A stretch of DNA of 29,838 nucleotides from an uncultured Flavihumibacter sp. Its GTDB lineage: Bacteria; Bacteroidota; Bacteroidia; Chitinophagales; Chitinophagaceae. The translations under genes and the position numbers were made by a program. Of the stretch, positions 14,550 to 23,301 are shown in pieces (the first letter of the stretch is position 1; each line of letters begins with the position of its first letter). The notes beneath the pieces were generated by a model, which was given only the letters and a program-made list of their open reading frames with translations, ran no database searches and was not told where the DNA came from. The DNA lies in NCBI GenBank assembly GCA_946482545.1, contig CAMLRX010000057.1, forward strand, positions 1 through 29,838, written 5' to 3'.

Positions 14550-16097
14550 TTATCTTTTTTGTTTGCGGTTCTTGTAGATGATACCGCTTTTGCGTCCGTT
14601 TCCTTCTGCACTGCCCACACGGTCCATGGCGCAACGGAAACCAACGGTGCTGCTGGCCTGGTCTTCTTCAAGGTGACGGCGTGTACCGGGAGAGAGCCAG
14701 TAAGCACGGTCGTTCCAGCTACCGCCTTTGATCACGCGGGATTTGTCGGAGATCAGGGTGGTTACACCATAACCATAAGTTACCATGGAAGAACTGTCAC
14801 CATCCAGGTAGTTGATCACGTCACCTCTCTGGTAGTTGCGGCGGTTCTTACTTTCTTCGTCGGTAACATATTGCTCTTTCAGGCGACCGAGACTGTCTCT
14901 TTCAAATTCACCATCCTGTGTTTTGTACAGTTTGGAGTATTTGTTACCACGGTAAGGGGCCACATCATCCATATCGGTGGTATTCAGCGGACGGTAAACG
15001 TCTCCGGTCCATTCGCTTACGTTACCAGACATATTATAAAGACCGAATCCATTGGGGAAGAAAGACTCCACGGGACCAGTGTACACCGCGTTATCGTTCA
15101 AACCACCGGCCACACCCATGTTGTCACCATAACCGCGTTTGAAGTTGGCGAGGAAAGTACCCTGCCATGAACCGCGGCGCGTATCACGCAGACCATTCAC
15201 GTTGTGCGACCAGGAATATACCTGTTTGTTGCCGATCAATTCCTCACCACGCTTTTTAGGAGAGGTGGAAGGATTGGGGTTCTGGTTTACATAACCCAGT
15301 GCTGCGTATTCCCATTCCGCTTCGGAAGGGAGGCGGTAATTGGGCAACATCAGACCGTCTTCGAACTTCACCTGGGTACGGGGGGTACCGTTGGGATTCT
15401 TCAGCGGGTTCTTTTTGGATTTTGCCGCCGTACCGGGCGTAGCCTGGTATTCACCCACGAGGTATGCTTTGCTGTTGAAGTTCTCCTGGCCAAGGCCCTG
15501 GAGGTTCTTCAATGTATTCTTGTTCACATAGCCTTTCTGAACGAGAATGCCTTCGTTCACGCGGTCGGAGCGCCAGAGGCAGAAATCAGAAGCCTGCTTC
15601 CAAGTTACGCCCACCACAGGATAGTAGTTGTAAGAAGGGTGGCGGAAATAATACTCCACCATGGGTTCGTTGTAGGCGAGCTCGCTCCGCCAAACCAGTG
15701 TATCGGGCAGGGCACCTAAACGCACATCTTTGTATTCATCCCCATCAAATACCGATTCTATCCAGTAAAGGTATTCCCGGTAGTGTACGTTGGCTACTTC
15801 GGTTTTATCGATATAGAATGAATTCACGGTAACACGGCGGGGAATATTGTTCCAGTCGCCCATCACATCTTCTTCAGTAGCACCCATCGTGAAGGTACCA
15901 CCCTGAACGAAAACGAGACCGGGGCCGGTTTTCTGTTCTTTCTCCATGGACACCTGGTAGCCGCCCATGTTCTTATCGTTGTAGTTCCAACCGGTTACGG
16001 ATGATTTTTCCTGCTTCTTTCCGAACAGTCCTCCGTTTTTACAGGAAGCCAGCAGAACAGTGGCAGTTAATAGGATCGAAACATTTTTCAGGTTCAT
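14550..16097 (-). CDS. gldJ: Gliding motility / type IX secretion lipoprotein GldJ
   Basis: 515 residues from the ATG at 16097 (MNLKNVSILLTATVLLASC), chosen because it gives a compact lipoprotein signal with lipobox LLASC and Cys19; the ATG at 16109 is an alternative, while 16163 would make the signal too long. The rest is a formylglycine-generating-enzyme-like (SUMF1) fold: FVQGGTFTMGATEED, FYIDKTEVANVHYREYLYWI, PVVGVTWKQASDFC, YRLPSEAEWEYAALG, NMSGNVSEWTGDVY, RVIKGGSWNDRAYWL and TVGFRCAMDR. The stretch TRRHLEEDQ stands where true enzymes carry a catalytic Cys, so it is probably structural. GldJ is needed for gliding and type IX secretion in Flavobacterium. It is divergent from porU; as far as I recall the gldJ-porU-porV neighbourhood is conserved in Bacteroidota. 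Confidence 0.93.
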   Translation of the reverse strand: MNLKNVSILLTATVLLASCKNGGLFGKKQEKSSVTGWNYNDKNMGGYQVSMEKEQKTGPGLVFVQGGTFTMGATEEDVMGDWNNIPRRVTVNSFYIDKTEVANVHYREYLYWIESVFDGDEYKDVRLGALPDTLVWRSELAYNEPMVEYYFRHPSYNYYPVVGVTWKQASDFCLWRSDRVNEGILVQKGYVNKNTLKNLQGLGQENFNSKAYLVGEYQATPGTAAKSKKNPLKNPNGTPRTQVKFEDGLMLPNYRLPSEAEWEYAALGYVNQNPNPSTSPKKRGEELIGNKQVYSWSHNVNGLRDTRRGSWQGTFLANFKRGYGDNMGVAGGLNDNAVYTGPVESFFPNGFGLYNMSGNVSEWTGDVYRPLNTTDMDDVAPYRGNKYSKLYKTQDGEFERDSLGRLKEQYVTDEESKNRRNYQRGDVINYLDGDSSSMVTYGYGVTTLISDKSRVIKGGSWNDRAYWLSPGTRRHLEEDQASSTVGFRCAMDRVGSAEGNGRKSGIIYKNRKQKR

Positions 16098-16182
16098 CTT
16101 GGATAGCATTGAGCTAGGTTTTTGGATATGAATAACGACCTCGAATATCGGTTTATTGTACAACCGGAGGGCGAATATAATT

Positions 16183-16190
16183 TAATTTTG
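16183..16190 (+). promoter_or_regulatory. Possible -7 element for porU
   Basis: TAATTTTG matches TAnnTTTG in the gldJ-porU divergent region, with TTG at 16156-16158 (24 nt upstream, rather far). It would give a leader of about 90 nt. Weak support. Confidence 0.3.
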
Positions 16191-16287
16191 TTTTCCCGGC
16201 GGCAGCTTTAGCAATCAATGGATAAGAAGCGCCTTACTGCCCATAAACACATAACTTCAAACACGGAACCAAACTTCCATACTGCGG

Positions 16288-19200
16288 ATGCGTTTTTTCC
16301 TTCTTTTATTCCTGCTCGCAAATACCATACTAGCCCCTGCACAACGGGTGTACGCCCCCCATTCCGTGCTGCAACAGGGCACATGGTATAAAATAGGCGT
16401 GGATACCGCAGGGGTTTACCGGATCGATCTCGCGTTGTTGAATGCATTGGGTTATACAGGCAACAGTTTTCCCGCAGATGCCATCCGCGTTTTCGGCAGA
16501 ACCGGCGCCATGCTGCCCGAAGCCATGAACACACCTTATACCGATGACCTGCGGGAAATCCCCTGCCGTTCCTATCCGGGCTTCGTCCTGTTTTATGCGC
16601 CGGGTGCCCATATTGTAGAAAAAGATTCTGTGAACCAAAGCTTTACGCATAGAACGAACCTATTCTCCAACCGTACTTACTATTATATTAAGGTGGAAGG
16701 TTCTGGATTAAGAATTCCCCTTCAACAGGATCCCGGCAGTTTTCAACGAACCGTTACGGCCTACGATGATGTCCGTTTTTATGAACAGGACCTGGTGAAT
16801 TTTCTGGGCAGCGGCAAAGAATGGTTTGGGGAAGAATTCGCAAACGCTCCAGGCAAAACGCTTACCCGGAACTTCTCTTTTACTTTTCCCGGAAGGGATA
16901 TCCAGGAACCGGTGCGCTTTAACACCACTGTGGTAGCCCGTTCCGTGAACGGCAGCAACCGTTTCAGTGTGCAGTTGAACGGTGGCACCGCGGCCACCAC
17001 CGATATTGCCGCCACAGGCAGCGGCGCTTACGATGTTTTCGCCCGGAAAGCGAGCATCTCCCTCACACAATTGATCCCCACCGCTGATGTACAGGCCGGA
17101 TTCAACTTCCAGCCCGGCGGGTTCAACGCGCAGGGCTGGCTGGACCATATCCTGGTACATGCCCGTACTCCCCTTCGTTTCAATGGTCCCGGACAATGGC
17201 ATTTCCGCGACTGGCGCTCAGTGATACCCGGCAATGCCCGTTTTGAGATCAGCAATGCGCCCGCCGATGCCGAAGTTTGGGAGGTAACCGATCCACTTTC
17301 TCCGATACGGATGGCCACACAAATTGCCGGTAACACATTGGGGTTTACTCAAAATACCAGCCGGCTCAGAACGTATATCGCCTTTTCCCCTGCCACCGCA
17401 TTACGTCCCGCTACATTGGGCGTGGTAAAAAACCAGGACCTGCACGGCGCTCCTAATGCACGTTTCCTGGTGGTCGCGGCGCCTGAACTGGTTCCGGAGG
17501 CCCAACGCCTGGCGGCTTACCATGAAGCGGCCAATGGCCTTACCACACTGATAGTGACCCCCGAAATGATCTTTAATGAATTTTCGGCTGGGATCCCTGA
17601 CCCTACGGCTATCCGTGATTTCGTTAAGATGCAGTACGACCGCGCCAGAGGCGATACTTCGCGCCAGCCCCGCTACCTGCTGTTGTTCGGCGACGCATCC
17701 TTCGATTACAAAAACCGCCTCGGCAACAACACGAATTTTGTGCCTGCTTACCAAAGCAATGAATCGCTTGAACCCCTTTCCACCTATACTTCAGATGATT
17801 TTTTCGGGTTGCTGGACAATACAGATAACATCAACAATTCCGGTACGCTCAGTTTGCTCGACATCGGGATCGGGCGTATTCCCGCAGGGAACCCGGCGGA
17901 AGCAAAAGCTTATGCAGACAAGGTGCTGGCCTACCATTCTTCCCAGGCGCTCGGTCCCTGGCGCAACGAACTCAGTTTTCTCGCCGATGATGAAGACGAT
18001 AACCTGCACCTTCAGGATGCGGAATATGTAGCCGGAGGCGTGGAAACCCTGAACCCTTCTTTCAATACCAACAAGTATTACCTCGACGCTTTCCCGCAGC
18101 AAAGCACTTCCGCGGGCAGCCGATACCCCGCCGCCACACAAGCCAGCAACAATAAGGTTTTCAATGGTACACTGATCTGGAATTACAGCGGCCATGGCGG
18201 GTTTACAAGACTTGCAGAGGAAGTACTGCTCGATAAAGAGACCGCGGCCCAATGGCGCAACAAAGACCGCTATCCGCTTCTCATCACAGCCACCTGCGAT
18301 TTCGCGCCGTATGATAATCCGGGCATGCCCTCCCTGGGCGAACAGGTGCTGTTACAACCCAATGCCGGCGCCATCGCGCTGATGACCACCACCCGTGTGG
18401 TGTTCGCGTTCAGCAACCGCACCATGAACTACAATTACCTGCAGGAAGCCTTCAAAAGAAAAGCCAACGGCTTCTACCCCAGCCTGGGCGAAGCCGTAAA
18501 AAACGCCAAGAATTTCACTTACCAGTTTTCCGGAGACATCGTCAACAACAGGAAATTCACCCTACTCGGCGATCCCGCGCTTACCTTAGCGTTCCCACTG
18601 TATAAAGTGAAAACCACACACATCAACAGTAAAGAAACTGGCGCTTTGAAAGATACCGTCCGGGCACTCGATAAAGTGATTGTTTCCGGGGAAATCACGG
18701 ATATGAATGGTGTTGTTTTAACGGACTTCAACGGTGCGGTTTTCCCCTCGGTATTTGATAAGAAAAGCACCAGGCGCACCTTGGGCAACGACCCCGGAAG
18801 CCCGGTTACCAGTTTTGAAACCCGTGAACAGGTGCTGTTCAAAGGAAAATCTTCTGTAAAAGATGGGCGTTTCAGCTTCGAATTCATTGTTCCGAAAGAC
18901 ATCAGTTACGCCTTTGGTGAAGGCTGGATCAACTACTATGCCGAGAACGGCCAATACGACGCAAACGACCATTACGCCAACCTGGTGGTGGGCGGCGGCA
19001 GTAATACCGGCTCCGATGACCAGGAAGGGCCCACCGTTAAAGCCTGGATGAACGATGAAAAATTCGTGAACGGCAGCATCACCAACAACGCGCCCATCCT
19101 GCTTGTGAAACTCGCCGACTCCTCCGGCATCAATACCACCGGCGCAGGGATCGGTCATAACATCACGGCCATCCTGGACAATGACCTGAACAATCCCATC

Positions 19201-19677
19201 GTGCTGAACGAATTCTACCAATCCGAGCAGGATTCCTATAAAAAAGGGTATGTCCGTTATCAGTTGCCACCCCTGGAACCCGGAGAACACAGCTTGCAGG
19301 TGAAAGCCTGGGATGTGGCCAACAACTCCGGAGAATACCTGCTGCGTTTTAAGGTAACCGAACAGGGCGACCTGGTGCTGGACCACGTACTCAATTACCC
19401 CAACCCCTTTACCACCAGAACCTCCTTCTGGTTCGAGCACAACCGTCCCTTCGAAAATTTACAGGTACACATACGGGTATTTTCACTTACCGGAAAACTC
19501 GTAAAATCACTGAAAAACACAATAATAACCACCGGTAACCGTTCGAGTGATGTGGAATGGGACGGTAAAGATGATTTTGGAGCGAAACTTGCCCGCGGCG
19601 TGTACTGGTATATTTTACGCATCAGCGCCCCCGATGGACAAACCAAAGAAGTGATCCAGAAGCTGGTTATCTTATAA
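16288..19677 (+). CDS. porU: Type IX secretion system sortase PorU
   Basis: 1129 residues, normal for PorU. It is an outer-membrane-associated C25 (gingipain-like) cysteine peptidase that removes the C-terminal signal from type IX cargo and transfers the cargo to a surface anchor. A signal peptide occupies residues 1 to about 18. YKIGVDTAGVYRIDLALL (about 33-50) is the typical PorU N-terminus. The peptidase domain spans about 390-770. The catalytic His is H636 in NYSGHGG and the catalytic Cys is C670 in TATCDFAPYDNPG; the spacing of 34 is close to that of the Porphyromonas enzyme. Its own C-terminal domain (LNYPNPFTTRTSFWF through GVYWYILRI) is FlgD/CTD-like. porV follows after 61 bp. Both catalytic residues are intact, so it should be active. 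Confidence 0.96.
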   Translation: MRFFLLLFLLANTILAPAQRVYAPHSVLQQGTWYKIGVDTAGVYRIDLALLNALGYTGNSFPADAIRVFGRTGAMLPEAMNTPYTDDLREIPCRSYPGFVLFYAPGAHIVEKDSVNQSFTHRTNLFSNRTYYYIKVEGSGLRIPLQQDPGSFQRTVTAYDDVRFYEQDLVNFLGSGKEWFGEEFANAPGKTLTRNFSFTFPGRDIQEPVRFNTTVVARSVNGSNRFSVQLNGGTAATTDIAATGSGAYDVFARKASISLTQLIPTADVQAGFNFQPGGFNAQGWLDHILVHARTPLRFNGPGQWHFRDWRSVIPGNARFEISNAPADAEVWEVTDPLSPIRMATQIAGNTLGFTQNTSRLRTYIAFSPATALRPATLGVVKNQDLHGAPNARFLVVAAPELVPEAQRLAAYHEAANGLTTLIVTPEMIFNEFSAGIPDPTAIRDFVKMQYDRARGDTSRQPRYLLLFGDASFDYKNRLGNNTNFVPAYQSNESLEPLSTYTSDDFFGLLDNTDNINNSGTLSLLDIGIGRIPAGNPAEAKAYADKVLAYHSSQALGPWRNELSFLADDEDDNLHLQDAEYVAGGVETLNPSFNTNKYYLDAFPQQSTSAGSRYPAATQASNNKVFNGTLIWNYSGHGGFTRLAEEVLLDKETAAQWRNKDRYPLLITATCDFAPYDNPGMPSLGEQVLLQPNAGAIALMTTTRVVFAFSNRTMNYNYLQEAFKRKANGFYPSLGEAVKNAKNFTYQFSGDIVNNRKFTLLGDPALTLAFPLYKVKTTHINSKETGALKDTVRALDKVIVSGEITDMNGVVLTDFNGAVFPSVFDKKSTRRTLGNDPGSPVTSFETREQVLFKGKSSVKDGRFSFEFIVPKDISYAFGEGWINYYAENGQYDANDHYANLVVGGGSNTGSDDQEGPTVKAWMNDEKFVNGSITNNAPILLVKLADSSGINTTGAGIGHNITAILDNDLNNPIVLNEFYQSEQDSYKKGYVRYQLPPLEPGEHSLQVKAWDVANNSGEYLLRFKVTEQGDLVLDHVLNYPNPFTTRTSFWFEHNRPFENLQVHIRVFSLTGKLVKSLKNTIITTGNRSSDVEWDGKDDFGAKLARGVYWYILRISAPDGQTKEVIQKLVIL

Positions 19678-19681
19678 TCCC

Positions 19682-19705
19682 TACTTTTGCCTGGTCTTAC
19701 ATTTG
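19682..19705 (+). promoter_or_regulatory. Two tandem -7 elements upstream of porV
   Basis: TACTTTTG (19682-19689) and TACATTTG (19698-19705) both match TAnnTTTG and lie 50 and 34 nt before the porV ATG. No clear -33 elements are visible. They suggest that porV can be transcribed separately as well as by read-through from porU. Confidence 0.4.
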
Positions 19706-19738
19706 CGAAACCTACAAAATTGATATAAAAAATCTCTG

Positions 19739-20935
19739 ATGAAACGACTCCATCTGAAACTGGCTGCCACTGCATTCCTGCTGGCGGGCACCGCTCTCTC
19801 AGTATCCGCACAAACAGCCGACAGAATAAACATCGTTACAACGGCAGTACCTTTCCTACGAATCTCACCTGACGCAAGGGCCGGAGGCATGGGCGAAACC
19901 GGGATCGCTACTTTACCCGATGCCAACGCGCCGTTCTGGAACCTCGCCAAAACACCTTTCAACACCAGTAATACAGGCATTGCTATGACGTACACCCCCT
20001 GGTTAAAAGACCTGGGTTTAAACGATGTGTATCTTGCCTCGCTCGCAGGCTACCTGAAACCAAGCGATATGGAAGCTATTTCTATGTCGGTAAGGTATTT
20101 CAGTCTGGGCAATATCTCTTTTACAGATGGAAGCGGAAACTTCCTTCAAACCGAACGTCCGCGTGAATTTTCTATCGACATGGGCTATTCCAGAAAATTA
20201 TCCGACCAGATGGGTATCGGTCTTGGACTGCGTTATATCCGTTCCCGCCTGGCCATCGGCAACATCGCCGGAACAACTTATAAACCCGGCTCCACCGTTG
20301 CGGCCGATCTCTCCTGGTATTACAATGGTGCCGATGAAAATGGAGAAGGGTTCAGCGCTGGTGCCGTACTCTCCAATCTGGGTGGCAAAATAGGATATAC
20401 CAACAACGCCGAAGAAAGAGATTATATTCCCGCCAACCTTGGACTTGGTGGTGCATACACCAAAGTTTTCGACGAAGCCAACAAAGTTACTTTCGCCCTA
20501 GATATCAATAAGTTGATGGTGCCAACGCCCCCCAGCTATGAAGAAGTGCCCGATATGTCGGACCCTGCTTACGATGAAGTAGTGGAGCGCAACAACGCCA
20601 AAACCCGCGACTACCGCTCCAAAGGCATCGTAGGAAGCTGGTTCAGTTCCTTTGGTGACGCACCCGGCGGATTTGGCGAAGAACTGAAAGAGTTCACTTT
20701 CTCAGCAGGCGCGGAATACTGGTACAACAACCAGTTCGCATTGCGTGCAGGCTATTTTTATGAGAACAAAGACAAAGGCAACCGCAAATACTTCACCGTA
20801 GGTGCGGGCATCAAATACAACGCCATTGGCATCAACTTCTCTTACCTGGCACCTTCGGGTCAGGGTATTACGAGGAACCCGCTTTCCAATACGCTGCGCT
20901 TCGGGCTGGCATTTGACCTGGATGCGGTAGAGTAG
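19739..20935 (+). CDS. porV: Type IX secretion outer-membrane protein PorV (LptO)
   Basis: 398 residues. The signal peptide ends at ALSVSAQ (about residue 24). VPFLRISPDARAGGMGETG (about 38-56) followed by DANAPFWNLAK is the hallmark start of PorV, a FadL-like 14-stranded barrel. PorV binds the C-terminal domain of cargo leaving the SprA translocon and delivers it to PorU; it is also called LptO for its link to LPS modification in Porphyromonas. The C-terminus GLAFDLDAVE ends just after the last strand, as in homologues. The region 265-310 (PSYEEVPDMSDPAYDEVVER) is a longer loop, also common in the family. It follows porU by 61 bp and is terminated by the hairpin at 20965-21007. Confidence 0.96.
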   Translation: MKRLHLKLAATAFLLAGTALSVSAQTADRINIVTTAVPFLRISPDARAGGMGETGIATLPDANAPFWNLAKTPFNTSNTGIAMTYTPWLKDLGLNDVYLASLAGYLKPSDMEAISMSVRYFSLGNISFTDGSGNFLQTERPREFSIDMGYSRKLSDQMGIGLGLRYIRSRLAIGNIAGTTYKPGSTVAADLSWYYNGADENGEGFSAGAVLSNLGGKIGYTNNAEERDYIPANLGLGGAYTKVFDEANKVTFALDINKLMVPTPPSYEEVPDMSDPAYDEVVERNNAKTRDYRSKGIVGSWFSSFGDAPGGFGEELKEFTFSAGAEYWYNNQFALRAGYFYENKDKGNRKYFTVGAGIKYNAIGINFSYLAPSGQGITRNPLSNTLRFGLAFDLDAVE

Positions 20936-20964
20936 TTGTAGTTTTATGCGGAAATAATTAAACG

Positions 20965-21007
20965 ATCTTCTCTTTGACGGGTTGCCGTTGGGGAGAAGAT
21001 TTTTTTT
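20965..21007 (+). terminator. Rho-independent terminator of porV
   Basis: ATCTTCTC (20965-20972) pairs with GAGAAGAT (20993-21000) around a 20-base loop, and is followed by TTTTTTTC (21001-21008). It starts 29 bp after the porV stop and runs straight into the intergenic repeat element at 21009. Confidence 0.85.
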
Positions 21008-21008
21008 C

Positions 21009-21167
21009 GCGCGAAGACGCAAGGGAGCAAGGACGCAGGGCATTGTTTGCTTTTGGGCTGGTTGCTATTTTGAAACTGAGAAGTAATTTTTGTTTCTCGC
21101 AATTGCGTTTGCTGCAACACCTCAACCCCTCCTTGCGTTCCTTGCCCCTTCGCGTCTTTGCGTGAAA
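21009..21167. repeat. Intergenic palindromic repeat element, copy 1
   Basis: The left arm GCGAAGACGCAAGGGAGCAA and onward (21011-21040) is an imperfect inverted copy of the right arm at 21126-21167 (for example CCTTCGCGTCTTTGCGTG). Between them lies TTTCTCGCAATTGC (21093-21106), which matches 13 of 14 bases of the inner arm start of copy 2 at 24797. The element fills most of the porV-ispF gap and holds no plausible gene. Degenerate repeats of the type ACGCAAGGAGCAAGGACGC are, as I recall, common between genes in Bacteroidota genomes. Confidence 0.75.
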
Positions 21168-21186
21168 CGAAGCAACCCCAATTCCC

Positions 21187-21194
21187 TATATTTG
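21187..21194 (+). promoter_or_regulatory. -7 element of ispF
   Basis: TATATTTG matches TAnnTTTG and lies 18 nt before the ispF ATG at 21213. The place for the -33 element falls just after the end of the repeat element (21161-21168), where no TTG is present; the nearest TTTG is 26 nt upstream. Confidence 0.5.
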
Positions 21195-21212
21195 CCCCCT
21201 TAACATCTCCCC

Positions 21213-21692
21213 ATGAACCTACGCATCGGCTTCGGAATAGATTTTCACCAACTGGCAGAGGGCCGCGAACTCTTTATCGGCGGCGTTAAAATTCCCCATA
21301 CCAAAGGAGCCGTGGGCCACAGTGATGCCGATGTGCTGCTCCACGCGATCTGCGATGCCATGCTGGGCGCACTGGCACTGGGCGATATCGGCAAACATTT
21401 CCCGGATACTTCCAACGAGTTCAAAGGTATCGATAGTAAAATTCTGTTGAAACGCACTTTTGACCTGATCAGCGCCAAAGGATACAGTGTGGTAAACGTG
21501 GACAGTTCGCTTTGCCTGGAAGCCCCGAAAATAAAGCCTTACGTGGAACAGATGCAACAAACCATCGCGTCGATTATCGGCGTTACCACAGAAGATGTTT
21601 CCGTGAAAGCCACTACCACGGAAAAGATGGGTTTCGTGGGCAGGGAAGAAGGACTGGTAGCCTACGCTACAGTGCTCCTTCAGAAACAATAA
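21213..21692 (+). CDS. ispF: 2-C-methyl-D-erythritol 2,4-cyclodiphosphate synthase
   Basis: 159 residues, the usual length. IspF makes the cyclic diphosphate intermediate of the MEP isoprenoid pathway in the cytoplasm. Metal ligands are visible: Asp10 and His12 in GIDFHQL and His44 in [17 protein letters not shown], followed by [11 protein letters not shown]. The CDP-binding C-terminal motif is [21 protein letters not shown]. The middle segment [19 protein letters not shown] has CLEAPKI where many homologues have AQAPK-type residues, a mild divergence. The gene is monocistronic, ends 4 bp from the convergent methyltransferase stop, and starts downstream of the repeat element. Confidence 0.96.
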   Translation: MNLRIGFGIDFHQLAEGRELFIGGVKIPHTKGAVGHSDADVLLHAICDAMLGALALGDIGKHFPDTSNEFKGIDSKILLKRTFDLISAKGYSVVNVDSSLCLEAPKIKPYVEQMQQTIASIIGVTTEDVSVKATTTEKMGFVGREEGLVAYATVLLQKQ

Positions 21693-21696
21693 AATC

Positions 21697-22410
21697 TTAT
21701 TTCCCGATTAAAAATATCGTGGGACGCTTGTGCAGTTCCGGCAACGACTGCTTTTTCCAATCCGAAATGGCTCTGGTGACGATGTACTCATTCGCGGAGG
21801 TGATATCCGCGGCCACGCACAACTTCGTGGAACCCTGGCAGGTAGCGAGGATGTCTTTCAGCAATTGGTTGTTGCGGTATGGTGTTTCGATGAACAACTG
21901 GGTACACGATTCTTTTACAGCTTCCAACTCCAGTTGTCGCAGCATTTTTATACGGGAAGCGCTTTCAATGGGCAGGTAGCCGCAGAAGCGGAATTGTTGC
22001 CCGTTCATGCCCGAAGCCATCAGGGCGAGGAGGATGGAACTTGGTCCTACCAACGGCACTACGGCAACACCCATATCCTGGGCTTCCGCCACAAGTATTT
22101 GCCCGGGATCCGCAATACCAGGACATCCCGCTTCGCTGATGATGCCAATGTTTTTCCCTGCCTTCAAAGCATTTCTGAATTGGGAGATTACCGCTTCTTC
22201 CGCTTTGTGAATCACCACCCATTCATACGCGTCAATCACCATGTCGCGCCAGATTTTCTTCAGCCAGCGGCGGGTGGTTCTTTCATTCTCCACGAAAAAA
22301 ACATTGCACTGTTTTACGGCATCCAGTACATAAGGAGGAACAGTTTGCTCCGCATCTTCTGCCAGAACAGTAGGAACCAGGAACACTTTACCGGGAACAG
22401 GCATACTCAT
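21697..22410 (-). CDS. RsmI-like SAM-dependent methyltransferase (tetrapyrrole methylase fold)
   Basis: 237 residues. The fold belongs to the tetrapyrrole methylase/RsmI group, which uses S-adenosylmethionine. GKVFLVPTVL at the N-terminus, a first domain ending with SEAGCPGIADPG (about 94-105; RsmI has SDAGTPLISDPG), PLVGPSSILLALMASG and RFCGYLP are the key motifs. QLFIETPYRNNQLLKDIL corresponds to the RsmI VFYESPHR region. RsmI methylates the 2'-OH of C1402 in 16S rRNA, but this shorter protein may be a paralogue with another target. The start at 22410 overlaps the EI24-like stop by 4 bp (ATGA), indicating translational coupling. It runs convergent to ispF. Confidence 0.85.
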   Translation of the reverse strand: MSMPVPGKVFLVPTVLAEDAEQTVPPYVLDAVKQCNVFFVENERTTRRWLKKIWRDMVIDAYEWVVIHKAEEAVISQFRNALKAGKNIGIISEAGCPGIADPGQILVAEAQDMGVAVVPLVGPSSILLALMASGMNGQQFRFCGYLPIESASRIKMLRQLELEAVKESCTQLFIETPYRNNQLLKDILATCQGSTKLCVAADITSANEYIVTRAISDWKKQSLPELHKRPTIFLIGK

Positions 22411-23162
22411 TTTTTCATTTCATGTAAACTAAGGGTAGCGGCCACCACCGCATAAGAAGGCGCCAGCACCCAACCCAATAAAGGCACGCTGTGCATCAGG
22501 TAGAATACCAGCCCGTTCCCGATGGCAAGCCCCTTGTGTGTGCCAATGAAGGCCACACTTTGCGCAGGACTCATTTTCCGGCGTTCGCAACTGTAATCCA
22601 GCATGGAGAACCCGTAGTAATAACATTCCACAAACAAAGCGATAAGCGGCGTGATCCAGCCCACAAGGGGTATGAAGGAAAGGATCAGGATAGAAATCGT
22701 GTAAACTGTTTGCCAGAGTGCGTTCCGCAAAGCCAGCCGGATGCCCCTGAGAATGTCTTTCAGCAGTTGTTTAAAGCTGAACGGGAAATCCCTTCCTTCC
22801 AGAATAGACTCCGTTTTTTCACTGAGGTAAGCGAAAATGGGTGAGCCGATGATGAGGAACAGGTATTTGAAAAGCGAAAAGTAAAAGAACACGAGGATCA
22901 CGCGCACGATCAGTTCTCCGAGAATAAAAAGGAAATTCAGGAAACTGTTGTGCATTCTTTCCAGCCACACCTGCAACCCCACCAACTTACTGATATACGT
23001 AACCGCTTCGCTGGTGGAGGTCCAGAAGAAATACATGCCGGTAAGGAAAAGCAGCGCATAGAGGATACCGGGAATGAGTATCCATTTCCAGAGTTTGTGT
23101 TGCCGGATGAACTGGTGCGCCTGGAAATAGGCCTGTATGGATATTACGATTTCTTTGAGCAA
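22407..23162 (-). CDS. EI24/CysZ-like integral membrane protein
   Basis: 251 residues if the TTG at 23162 is used (LKEIVISIQAYFQAHQFIRQ); the open frame extends to an ATG at 23243, but those 27 extra residues look unlike family N-termini. The protein has about four to six hydrophobic segments, including WILIPGILYALLFLTGMYFF, FLFILGELIVRVILVFFYFS, TISILILSFIPLVGWITPLI and the C-terminal GNGLVFYLMHSVPLLGWVLA. EI24-domain proteins include CysZ, a sulfate permease in enterobacteria, but in Bacteroidota the substrate is unknown. Conserved marks are GSPIFAYLSEKTE and CYYYGFSMLDYSCERR. It is the first gene of a two-gene operon with the RsmI-like methyltransferase. Start position is uncertain. Confidence 0.8.
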   Translation of the reverse strand: MLKEIVISIQAYFQAHQFIRQHKLWKWILIPGILYALLFLTGMYFFWTSTSEAVTYISKLVGLQVWLERMHNSFLNFLFILGELIVRVILVFFYFSLFKYLFLIIGSPIFAYLSEKTESILEGRDFPFSFKQLLKDILRGIRLALRNALWQTVYTISILILSFIPLVGWITPLIALFVECYYYGFSMLDYSCERRKMSPAQSVAFIGTHKGLAIGNGLVFYLMHSVPLLGWVLAPSYAVVAATLSLHEMKK

Positions 23163-23301
23163 GAAACTTGATTTTAGTGCCCGACCTGCTAACTTCAGGC
23201 AGTTGAAAGAAAAATTCGCATGAAAATAAAGGAATTTACACAAAATGGCTGTATTTCATATCAGTAAGCGGCAAACGCCAATAGTTATTATCTTGTAGGT
23301 C

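Noticed and set aside
14550..16097. Calling the gldJ product a sulfatase-modifying formylglycine-generating enzyme
   Set aside because: The fold is the same, but the lipobox, the porU neighbourhood and the apparent lack of a catalytic Cys in the TRRHLEEDQ region favour GldJ.
18718..19440. Minus-strand open frame of 240 codons inside porU
   Set aside because: Antisense shadow of a well-supported porU; the translation is Gly/Val/His-rich as expected from reverse reading of Asn/Thr/Pro-rich codons.
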